Shown here: positions 1 to 6,696 of the stretch, piece by piece
Layout: the number at the start of each line of letters is the position of its first letter
How positions within the stretch are numbered: the stretch's first letter is position 1
DNA from: Methanocorpusculum sp.
Lineage (GTDB): Archaea; Halobacteriota; Methanomicrobia; Methanomicrobiales; Methanocorpusculaceae
NCBI GenBank assembly: GCA_017408885.1
Contig: JAFQTT010000007.1
Coordinates: forward strand, 1 to 64,000
Length of the DNA stretch: 64,000 bases
Direction: 5' to 3'
Program-made: the position numbers and the translations under genes
Notes under the pieces: model-generated
Told to the model about the DNA's origin: nothing
Seen by the model: the letters and a program-made list of their open reading frames with translations, nothing else
Database searches by the model: none

Positions 1-69
1 CCAAGGATGATATTGCTTCTGGGATTGGAAGCCGAAGGCTGACAAGACCAGAGGCATTATCTTCCTTGG
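1..69. repeat. Long imperfect hairpin element, copy A
   Basis: Positions 1-22 pair with 48-69 to give a 22-bp stem containing two U-U mismatches (8/62 and 13/57) and one G-U pair. An internal loop (23-29 against 41-47) and a small apical hairpin (AGCC-GAA-GGCT, 30-40) cap it. A second copy with the same mismatches and internal loop lies at 32521-32593. Transcription and strand are not evident. It could be a structured RNA or a REP/MITE-like palindromic element, and it may continue beyond the window edge. Confidence 0.6.
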
Positions 70-277
70 GGTGAAACGCCTGTGCCCCGCCCCATCCAAC
101 CATTTGTATATGTAGTGAAGGCGTTAAGCAAAAAAGACGTACGCGCCGAGCTTGCAGGTTTGAGCAAAGCGAAAACCGAAAGCGAAGGAGCGGACAGAAG
201 CAGAACACCGAAGCGAGCGACAGTGAGCGGAGGTGGACTGCGGTTTTTTGTAGCCTGAACGATTCCACATGCCAAAT

Positions 278-840
278 CCCAAACCTTTCTTAACTCTCTC
301 CGCCGTCTCGAGCCGCCGCGACAGCGAGCGGCTAGGCGGAGCAGTAAAATAAAACCAACACCAAAAACACATTCATCACCCGCCGAGGGCACAACGCTGT
401 CGCTGTGCCCTTTCCCGGCGGGGAATCCTCGCTGTCGCTACGGATAATCAAAGAAACAGCAAATCCCAAACCTTTCTTGACCCTCTCCGCCGTAAAGCCC
501 GCAGCGACAGCGTAGCGGGCAGGCGGGGGGCGAGAGTGTGCTCGAGCCATTGAGCACGGACAAGGGACGTGCGGGCGGTCAAATCACACAAAAACACATT
601 CAACAACCCGCCGGGGGCACAACGCTGTCGCTGTGCCCTTTCCCGGCGGAATCCTCGCTGTCGCTGCGGATAATCAAAGAAACAGCCAAACCCAAACCTT
701 TCTTAACTCTCTCCGCCGTCTCGAGCCGCCGCGACAGCGAGCGGCTAGGCGGGGGGCGAGAGTGTGCTCGAGCCATTGAGCACGGACAAGGGACGTGCGG
801 GCAGTAAAATAAAACCAACACCAAAAACACATTCAACCAC
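278..840. repeat. Three imperfect tandem repeats with strong hairpins; no gene from 1 to 922
   Basis: The motif CCCAAACCTTTCTT recurs at 278, 465 and 691, so the units are about 187 and 226 bp. Units share a dyad around CTCCGCCGTC...GGCGG and, in the first two copies, a larger hairpin (379-423 and 607-649) in which GGGCACA pairs with TGTGCCC and flanking CCGCC pairs with GGCGG. Copies two and three also carry a CTCGAGCCATTGAGCAC segment (541-560, 767-785) that belongs to an interspersed family found elsewhere in the window. Open frames here are repeat-driven and show no recognisable protein, so the stretch is called non-coding. Confidence 0.75.
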
Positions 841-922
841 CCGCCGAGCCGCACGCAAGCCCTTCGGTCTTGCTATCTCCGCTTTGGAAAGAGACTTATC
901 AGTTAAGCGCCCACTAAATAGT

Positions 923-1351
923 ATGTCTGTAAAGAAAGGCGATACTATTCGTGTTCACTATACCGGAAAACTTACTGACGGCACTCAGTTTGATTCTTCT
1001 GAGGGAAAAGCCCCGCTTGAGTTCAAAGTAGGCTCAGGCATGGTTGTTCCGGGATTCGATGCAGCAGTTCTCGATATGGAAGTTGGAGAGACCAAGACTG
1101 TAACTATTCCATGCGAAGAGGCATACGGTCCAAGAACCGAGGATATGACGGTCGATATTCCAAGAAAGGAGTTTGGAGAAGGTTTTACCGCAGAAGTCGG
1201 CGACAAGCTGATGATTCAGTTAGGCGACGGTATGCAGATTCCGGTCACCATCACCAAAATCGATGATGAGATTGTAAGAATCGATGCAAACCATGAACTT
1301 GCAGGAAAGGATCTCGTCTTTACTATTGCTGTTGCAGAAATCGTAGAATAA
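923..1351 (+). CDS. SlyD-like FKBP-type peptidyl-prolyl isomerase
   Basis: Protein of 142 residues that should catalyse cis-trans isomerisation of prolyl bonds and act as a cytoplasmic folding chaperone. The FKBP core is visible as VHYTGKLTDGTQFDSS followed by VVPGFDAAV and VGE. An insert-in-flap segment and the late NHELAGKDLVF motif are typical of the SlyD subgroup. The frame is open upstream into the repeat region, but ATG 923 is chosen because the family begins a few residues before the VRVHYTG-type strand. No clear Shine-Dalgarno or TATA is seen, and the repeat array directly upstream may have displaced the ancestral promoter. The next gene starts 1 bp after the stop. Confidence 0.92.
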   Translation: MSVKKGDTIRVHYTGKLTDGTQFDSSEGKAPLEFKVGSGMVVPGFDAAVLDMEVGETKTVTIPCEEAYGPRTEDMTVDIPRKEFGEGFTAEVGDKLMIQLGDGMQIPVTITKIDDEIVRIDANHELAGKDLVFTIAVAEIVE

Positions 1352-1352
1352 T

Positions 1353-1631
1353 ATGGCAGAGATTACGATTCGTGCATTTGCAAAGTTCCGCGAGATGTTC
1401 GGGGCTGAGAATGTTATCTCAGTTTCTGACGGTTCAACGGTTCTCGATTCTCTTTTGCAGTTTGCAAAGACAGCATCAGCAGCAGAGGATGAGATTTTTG
1501 AGGGCGGAGTTTTGAAGAGCCATATTGTTCTGATGTATAACCGTGAACGCATTGATTCCGAGGATGCAACAGAGATTGCTGTAGAGGACGGGGATGAGAT
1601 TGTTCTCTACCCGCCGGTCTCGGGAGGATAA
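1353..1631 (+). CDS. MoaD/ThiS-family small archaeal modifier-like protein
   Basis: Protein of 92 residues with a beta-grasp fold expected from the family. It ends in VSGG, the di-glycine tail that is adenylated and thiocarboxylated in MoaD and ThiS, or conjugated to lysines in archaeal SAMPs. The segments ITIRAFAKFREMFG at the start and DGDEIVLYPPVSGG at the end match MoaD. It starts one base after the FKBP stop, so the two are probably co-transcribed. Sequence alone cannot separate a role in molybdopterin synthesis from protein modification. A molybdopterin role would fit the formate-dehydrogenase theme of the window, but that is inference. Confidence 0.85.
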   Translation: MAEITIRAFAKFREMFGAENVISVSDGSTVLDSLLQFAKTASAAEDEIFEGGVLKSHIVLMYNRERIDSEDATEIAVEDGDEIVLYPPVSGG

Positions 1632-1650
1632 TTTTTTTTTTGAAAAATAG

Positions 1651-3630
1651 TTAGGTTCTTCTGATCAGAAGAACGGCTAAAGCAAAAATAAACGGAATTA
1701 TAGTAAATCCCGGAGATGATGCAGTGGTGTTATCTGCATCATACTCTCCAAATATTTCCGGATGAGCAAGTGATGCTATTACTTCAACACCATCAACAAG
1801 TCTTGGACCTCCGCGGTCGATGATATCAGCATTTACTGCATAGACTTTCCCGTTTTTCACTGCAGTCAGTGTTTTAAGACGCGGTTCTGTCATAATATAA
1901 TCACGAAGTGTGTTTTCAGCTCCTTCACCCATTCCCATACCCGTATCTACAAAAATAATATCAGGGTCGATTAACAGGAACTTTTCGAGAGTAACAATAC
2001 CCCATCCTTCTGTTGATGAGACTGCATTGATTCCTCCTGCATAACGAATCATTTCATCCTGGAAAGTACCGCTTCCGGAAACCCATAACGGGTCAGTCCA
2101 CATGGAGTGAACCATAGTAGGCTTGTCTTCTTCGGAAATCCCCTCAAGCTTTTCTGCAACCGCCGCAAGACGCTTCTCCATATCAGCGATGAGAGTTTCT
2201 GCAGTCTCAACACAGCCTGTCGCCTCTCCGACAAGAAGGATATCGTGCAGAGTTCCGTCAACAGAATCAGCATTCAACGTTATAACATCGAAGCCTAGAT
2301 GTTTTAGATAATTTACATTATCCTCACCGTTTCCATGATATGCAAGGATTAAATCAGGATTTAAGGCTACAACTCTTTCGATGTTTACTGTCGAGTACCC
2401 TCCGATTACAGGAAGTTTCGTTGCTTCTTCTGGGAAAGTGCAGTACTCGGTTACAGCAACAACCCGGTCTCCGGCCCCTACAGCGAAGAGAATCTCGGTG
2501 TTTGCCGGGGCAAGAGAGATGATTCTCTGAGGTTTCTTGGTGATTGTGATTTCGTATCCGAAATCGTCAACAATTGTAACCGGGGTCCATTTTTCAGACG
2601 GTGTTGAGGGTACGTCAGGTTTTTCTATAGGAGTTTCGGGTTTTACAGTTGAGGCAGTGCCGCCTTCAATCCCGAAGCCGGAAGTTCCGGGAAGAATCGG
2701 GTATGGGCAGCCCGAAAGTGCCGCAACGGCACGGGCAGTCATTGATACAGGAGTGTCGGTTAAGGTTTCGGTATACTTGAATGAACCGTCTTCCTTTTGC
2801 AGTGATAAGAGATAGTCTACCGGGCTGTTTCCGGCACTGCTTTTGACAGTCGACGGGTCGATTCCAACAGAGCAGAATGCCTGAACAGCCCATGCTGTGG
2901 ATGCAAGGTTCGGGGCGGAGTAGTATCCGTAGTTGTATCCTCCGTTTTCTTCGATTACGTCTTTCAGGAATAAGACTGCTTTTTGGATTGCGGGGTCGTC
3001 TGCCGAAACTCCTGCGGCACGCATTGCCATTATGACCGCAGCAGTGTTATCTGCATCTCCAGTGTCTCCGTTCTCAGTTCCATAGCTTCCAAAGCTTCCG
3101 TCAGCGTTCTGCTGAGTTCTAAGCCATGCTATCTGGGCTGATGTGTCTTCTCCTGCAGCAGAAAGCCCGAATACTCCCCAGTAGGTTGTGTAGATGTAGT
3201 TTCCAACTCTTCCGTCCTCTTTGATTTTTTCTTTTAGGGCTGCAACTGAGTTGTAGTCTGCATAGGTGTGCGGGTCTTTTTTGCAGGCGGCAACAAATGT
3301 AATCCATTTGGCAATCTCTCCTGTACCGTCGCTTTTTCCATCCGGTGATTCAACTAAATAGTTAAGCGGTGTCTTGCCGTTTTTAGTCCATGTCAGAGGG
3401 TCTTCTCCTGCGGCAACAAGGGCATTTGTTACAAACCATGTTGAGCTTATGGAGGTCTTGTCGGTGTTTGGTTCGATGAATCCTCCGTCTGTGTTCTGGT
3501 ATCTGGAAAGATAGGAGATGCCCTTCTCCACTGCATCCTCTACATCCGAAGATGCAGCAGAAACGCCAGCGGCAAGAACTGCCGCAAACAGGAGGAGGAA
3601 GAAAAATCTGAGCAGGTATCTGGTGTTCAT
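1651..3630 (-). CDS. Cell-surface alpha/alpha-toroid fused to BtuF-like corrinoid-binding domain, PGF-type C-terminus
   Basis: Protein of 659 residues. A signal peptide (MNTRYLLRFFFLLLFAAVLA, then AGVSAA) is followed by a repeat region of about 300 residues with QNTDGGF, QNADGSFGSYG and QKEDGSF motifs. These are typical of the prenyltransferase/squalene-cyclase alpha-alpha toroid, also used by intrinsic factor and transcobalamin. A proline-rich linker leads to a periplasmic-binding domain with KKPQRIISLAPANTEI and NPDLILAYHG, as in BtuF and other helical-backbone binding proteins. The C-terminus SPGF, a hydrophobic stretch and RRT resemble archaeosortase PGF-CTERM anchors. ATG 3630 is chosen because the signal peptide starts there; the frame is open further upstream but that part overlaps the preceding gene. 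Likely role: surface capture of cobamides. A partner ABC permease is not in the window. Confidence 0.85.
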   Translation of the reverse strand: MNTRYLLRFFFLLLFAAVLAAGVSAASSDVEDAVEKGISYLSRYQNTDGGFIEPNTDKTSISSTWFVTNALVAAGEDPLTWTKNGKTPLNYLVESPDGKSDGTGEIAKWITFVAACKKDPHTYADYNSVAALKEKIKEDGRVGNYIYTTYWGVFGLSAAGEDTSAQIAWLRTQQNADGSFGSYGTENGDTGDADNTAAVIMAMRAAGVSADDPAIQKAVLFLKDVIEENGGYNYGYYSAPNLASTAWAVQAFCSVGIDPSTVKSSAGNSPVDYLLSLQKEDGSFKYTETLTDTPVSMTARAVAALSGCPYPILPGTSGFGIEGGTASTVKPETPIEKPDVPSTPSEKWTPVTIVDDFGYEITITKKPQRIISLAPANTEILFAVGAGDRVVAVTEYCTFPEEATKLPVIGGYSTVNIERVVALNPDLILAYHGNGEDNVNYLKHLGFDVITLNADSVDGTLHDILLVGEATGCVETAETLIADMEKRLAAVAEKLEGISEEDKPTMVHSMWTDPLWVSGSGTFQDEMIRYAGGINAVSSTEGWGIVTLEKFLLIDPDIIFVDTGMGMGEGAENTLRDYIMTEPRLKTLTAVKNGKVYAVNADIIDRGGPRLVDGVEVIASLAHPEIFGEYDADNTTASSPGFTIIPFIFALAVLLIRRT

Positions 3631-3673
3631 GGGTCTGGAAAAAGGAAAGGGTGTTCCTTTGTTTCTGGGTATT

Positions 3674-4117
3674 TTAGTTCTGTTTCCACTTTGCATAAAG
3701 CAGAAGATTTCGTACAACCTTTGTGTTGAAGTTGTATCGGTTGATACAGGTCTCTTCCGTGTACCATCCTTCCAAGACATATCCTGGGAAGGATACGTCA
3801 GGCTCAACTGCTGTTGAGCCATAGGCAATCTTCTGTGTTGTCGGGTTTGCCAGACCGCCTGCCAGGAAGCGGACGTAACAGAATTTGCGTTTCCATCCGG
3901 CATAGAGGCAGATGTTACAGTTAATCGGTGCGGTAAAGACAAATTTCTGTGTCTGGGCTTCGTCACGATACCAGCCGGTAAAGTCATACCCATCCCGGTC
4001 AGGCGCAACCGGTTCGCTGACCAGGCGGCCTGCCAGTACAATTTCTTCGCGGTACGGTCCTGATCCGGTGTGGAAGTGGACAGTGTATACAGTAGATGAA
4101 CCTGTTTCGAAATCCAT
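3674..4117 (-). CDS. Protein of two InlB B-repeat (List-Bact) modules
   Basis: Protein of 147 residues made of two beta-grasp-like repeats of about 60 residues, recognisable from FTGWYRDEAQT and LEGWYTEETC with trailing AGW and AKW strands, as in Listeria-Bacteroides repeat (InlB B-repeat) domains. Such repeats normally occur in secreted or surface proteins, but no signal peptide is visible here. The gene begins two bases after the stop of the DUF4430 gene in another frame, which suggests translational coupling. It could be a separate subunit reaching the surface by an unrecognised route, or a piece of a once larger surface protein. It contains several cysteines (CNICLYAG, CYVRFL). Confidence 0.7.
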   Translation of the reverse strand: MDFETGSSTVYTVHFHTGSGPYREEIVLAGRLVSEPVAPDRDGYDFTGWYRDEAQTQKFVFTAPINCNICLYAGWKRKFCYVRFLAGGLANPTTQKIAYGSTAVEPDVSFPGYVLEGWYTEETCINRYNFNTKVVRNLLLYAKWKQN

Positions 4118-4119
4118 AC

Positions 4120-4617
4120 TTAGTCTCTGTTAAGGAAGAGAGCTGCTGCTGCAAGTCCTGCGATGATTCCTGCAACCGGCATCGGGGATGCTGCTGCCTC
4201 TTCTTCGCTCATGATGTCTGCAACAGTAATCTTTGCGGTGTACTTGGTGTCAATCGGCTTCCAGTTTTCGTCGAATGACTGGTATTCGAGTGTGATGACT
4301 GCTCCTTCGATTACTGGGTCTGCTACGCTGTAGACAGGAGTTTCACCGTTGTTTTCGTATGAGGTCATCCAGAATTCGGTTTCAGTGTTTGCGATTCCGT
4401 TGATGTCAGCAATAGTTCCCCACTGGGATACAGTGTAGGTGAAACCTTTTGCGTCAGCTACTGCGTTGTAGACGTCTTCGATTGTTGCTGTTCCGTCTTC
4501 GGTGATGACGGTAACTGAGCCTTCATAGATGGATTCTGCGGCCGATGCTGCTCCTGCTAAAAAGAGCAGGGCGATTAATGCTGCTGTGATGATGTGTAAT
4601 GCTTTCATGGTAATCAA
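4120..4617 (-). CDS. DUF4430 (transcobalamin C-terminal-like) surface protein
   Basis: Protein of about 165 residues with a signal peptide (ALHIITAALIALLFLAGAAS). A central domain carries FTYTVSQWGTIADINGI, FWMTSYENNGE and GAVITLEYQ, the pattern of the DUF4430 domain that forms the C-terminal cobalamin-covering half of transcobalamin and intrinsic factor. The C-terminus (SPMPVAGIIAGLAAAALFL then NRD) looks like an archaeosortase-type anchor. The start is uncertain. TTG 4617 overlaps the previous stop and has AGGAG ten bases upstream; ATG 4608 gives a slightly shorter signal peptide but lies 19 bases from that site. With the toroid-BtuF gene downstream it completes an intrinsic-factor-like domain set; a cobamide ligand is inferred. 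Confidence 0.8.
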   Translation of the reverse strand: MITMKALHIITAALIALLFLAGAASAAESIYEGSVTVITEDGTATIEDVYNAVADAKGFTYTVSQWGTIADINGIANTETEFWMTSYENNGETPVYSVADPVIEGAVITLEYQSFDENWKPIDTKYTAKITVADIMSEEEAAASPMPVAGIIAGLAAAALFLNRD

Positions 4618-5066
4618 ATTCTGATTTCTCCTGACGAGAATGGTCTGTCTGTTGAATCATAGAACCGGTATGTCAGGTGGTCTCCATTCTGTACAATCAG
4701 GCTGTCAAATTTCATACCGCCTGTGTCGGGCACCCCATCAAGAGTGAACCGGTCGCCTGGACCGATGTTCTCACCCGAAACCCCTTTGAGGTGGGGTTCG
4801 CCCCAAAGGGATATGGATTTAGTACTGTCTTCTCTGGTGGAGAGGACGATGCGAATGTCAGTGAGGTTGAACTGTTCTCCGGAAATGTGTTCGAAAATGA
4901 TACCAGACCCGGTAACATTTACCGCAGTGATTTCTGCGGTAATTGTCTCCCCGGTATCACCAGCAGAACTTGTGGCTACAAGGGCAACAACACCGAAGAG
5001 AACGATTGTTAGTGTCAGCATAATCATGACACCAACAACAGGTGATATTGCATCGTCTTTTCTCAT
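4614..5066 (-). CDS. Archaeal type IV pilin-like protein
   Basis: Protein of 150 residues whose N-terminus RKDDAISPVVGVMIMLTLTI is a class III pilin signal: a short charged leader, the prepilin peptidase region, then the hydrophobic helix that packs in the filament core (Pilin_N/DUF1628 family). The remainder is a predicted beta-rich head of about 110 residues. Its stop overlaps the start of the DUF4430 gene, and its start overlaps the end of the neighbouring pilin (ATGA), so the genes are translationally coupled. It is likely a minor or structural pilin exported by the platform and ATPase encoded upstream. Confidence 0.88.
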   Translation of the reverse strand: MRKDDAISPVVGVMIMLTLTIVLFGVVALVATSSAGDTGETITAEITAVNVTGSGIIFEHISGEQFNLTDIRIVLSTREDSTKSISLWGEPHLKGVSGENIGPGDRFTLDGVPDTGGMKFDSLIVQNGDHLTYRFYDSTDRPFSSGEIRI

Positions 5067-5536
5067 GATACCTCCATCAGGATGCTTACCTTCGAGATAA
5101 TCTCAGATGACGGCTTGTGGTGGAAACTGATATCAACCGGGGTTGAAAGTCCAAAGGCATTATTTGCCGCTGAATCAGAGATACCTAAGAGTTTCAATGT
5201 GTAATCCTTCGTCAGAAGAATACTGTCTCCGGCACTCCATGTATTTCCGTTATATATTTCTGAGATACGAATGGATGTTCCGCTTGAGTCACTTGTTCTG
5301 ACATATGCAGATACAGTTATGTCTTTAGGGTTGAGCGGTTCACCGCCGTTGTGTGATAGTTTTAGAACCGAATCAGCTCCGGATAGTACAAACTCTGCTG
5401 ACAAATCAGCGGAAGGTGATGCAAGGTTTGTATCTGCAAACCCTCCGGCAAAGGCTGTAAGTACTGCCGCTAAGATGACAGTTACAGTCAGCATTATCAT
5501 GACGCCGACAACCGGGGATACTGCATCATCTTTCAT
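5063..5536 (-). CDS. Archaeal type IV pilin-like protein
   Basis: Protein of 157 residues beginning MKDDAVSPVVGVMIMLTVTV, a class III signal peptide fused to the pilin hydrophobic helix. The rest has the low-complexity, Ser/Asp-rich beta character usual for archaeal pilin heads, including LSHNGGEPLNPKDI, similar to the HKGGD segments of neighbouring pilins. It overlaps both flanking genes by four bases (ATGA), indicating tight coupling in the pilus operon. Which pilins are major or minor cannot be told from sequence. Confidence 0.88.
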   Translation of the reverse strand: MKDDAVSPVVGVMIMLTVTVILAAVLTAFAGGFADTNLASPSADLSAEFVLSGADSVLKLSHNGGEPLNPKDITVSAYVRTSDSSGTSIRISEIYNGNTWSAGDSILLTKDYTLKLLGISDSAANNAFGLSTPVDISFHHKPSSEIISKVSILMEVS

Positions 5537-6264
5537 TCGACGCTCACTCCAATGTTCAGATAGCGGATGGTAACTCCGGAATAAGTCTCAGTTTTACCAG
5601 GCATAGTGATAGTGACAGCCGTTGCCGTTTCCTCAGTTACAGTTGCATTCAGTCTGAGTTTTACAGTACTTGTCCCTGTAATTTCAGAAATTCCTTCGGT
5701 TGAGAACAGAGGTATAGTTAAGATACCGGATGATGGTTTGTACCATGCATCAACTGTTTTGTTCTCATGGTCAGTTCCATTCTGAATCGTGTAGAGAGTT
5801 GGAGATGCCGGTGTTTTCTTTTCGTCTTTAGTAATCCAGACAACACCATTTTTATAAAGATAGCCCTGTTTTTCCCATGCTGTAAAAGACGGGAGATAAC
5901 TGACGATAATACCTGTCAGGTTTTTGGTAACTCCGCCTATTTTGTAAGTTCCAATAATGGTTTCTTCTATCTCTATTGTTCCGCTCGATTTGGTTGGAGA
6001 CAGCGGAACGTCACCACCTCCAAGTTCCAAGACTTCAGTGTAGACAGCGGGCTTTCCCTGTGCTACAAGGTTGTCGATGTCTGATGCGAAGCGTTCAAAG
6101 GTGAGTTTGACATCTCCACTGTGAGTAATTTCGTCCTGCTGTTTTAATCCGGGAACGTAAGTTGTTGTGTAGACAGCAAGGCAGGTTGCAAGAATTGCCA
6201 GGATTAACATCAAAGCAATCACTGGGGACACTGCATCGTCTTTTTCTCTCAGGTCTTTTTTCAT
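5533..6264 (-). CDS. Pilin-like protein with long head domain
   Basis: Protein of 243 residues with the leader REKDDAVSPVIALMLILAIL, a variant class III signal in which the usual VxG becomes VIA. It is larger than the adjacent pilins and probably carries a bigger extracellular head (DUF1628/DUF7289-like). ATG 6264 is chosen because GGGAGG lies six bases upstream and the codon overlaps the preceding stop as ATGA; an in-frame ATG at 6279 would place the SD inside the coding region. It may be a tip or minor pilin. Confidence 0.85.
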   Translation of the reverse strand: MKKDLREKDDAVSPVIALMLILAILATCLAVYTTTYVPGLKQQDEITHSGDVKLTFERFASDIDNLVAQGKPAVYTEVLELGGGDVPLSPTKSSGTIEIEETIIGTYKIGGVTKNLTGIIVSYLPSFTAWEKQGYLYKNGVVWITKDEKKTPASPTLYTIQNGTDHENKTVDAWYKPSSGILTIPLFSTEGISEITGTSTVKLRLNATVTEETATAVTITMPGKTETYSGVTIRYLNIGVSVE

Positions 6265-6692
6265 AAGCTTCCCTCCCATGCATAAAGTACACTGTCTGAA
6301 GTTGTAAGACGGATGTTAACAGTTCCATCAGGCAAAGATGTCGGAAGTTTTACAGTGTAGTTTCCGCCCAAGTCAAAGACAAGTTTTTCATCTCCAAAGC
6401 AATCCCTAAGCGAGACCTTTTCTAAGATGTGTTTCTTTCCGTCACTCTCAGTAAGAGAGGCTGAAAGTTCGCTTCCTTCAATCCAGTCTCCTCCCTTATG
6501 CCAGAAGGAGATGGTATCTTCATTGATTGACATTGAGACATCAACCGCAGACTGCCTGTCTCCCGGGAGCAGGTCGAAGGCTGATGCGGCAAAGAGGGAA
6601 ACTAAGATGATGACTAATGCCATCAGCAGAATTTCTCCCACCACAGAGGTTACCGCATCGTCTTTTTCATTTACATCAATTTTCCAGTTCAT
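6261..6692 (-). CDS. Divergent pilin-like protein
   Basis: Protein of 143 residues beginning MNWKIDVNEKDDAVTSVVGE. The cleavage region is KDDAVTSVVGEILLMALVII, so the canonical SPVVG has become TSVVG followed by Glu, the residue at the +5-like position of many type IV pilins. A head with SFWHKGGDWIEGSEL resembles the conserved HKGGD patch of other archaeal pilins. It lies four bases after the platform-protein stop and overlaps the next pilin. Likely a pilus subunit or pseudopilin. Confidence 0.8.
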   Translation of the reverse strand: MNWKIDVNEKDDAVTSVVGEILLMALVIILVSLFAASAFDLLPGDRQSAVDVSMSINEDTISFWHKGGDWIEGSELSASLTESDGKKHILEKVSLRDCFGDEKLVFDLGGNYTVKLPTSLPDGTVNIRLTTSDSVLYAWEGSL

Positions 6693-6696
6693 GATT

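Noticed and set aside
57-854. Several open frames on both strands in the first 900 bases
   Set aside because: They repeat with the tandem repeat units, have biased Arg/Ser/Pro content and match no family; treated as non-coding.
3631-4041. Longer N-terminus for the toroid-BtuF protein
   Set aside because: It would overlap the InlB-repeat gene in another frame and bury the signal peptide at residue 138.
4110-4125. Programmed frameshift joining DUF4430 and InlB-repeat genes
   Set aside because: The DUF4430 protein ends in a complete C-terminal anchor and no slippery sequence is seen at the junction.
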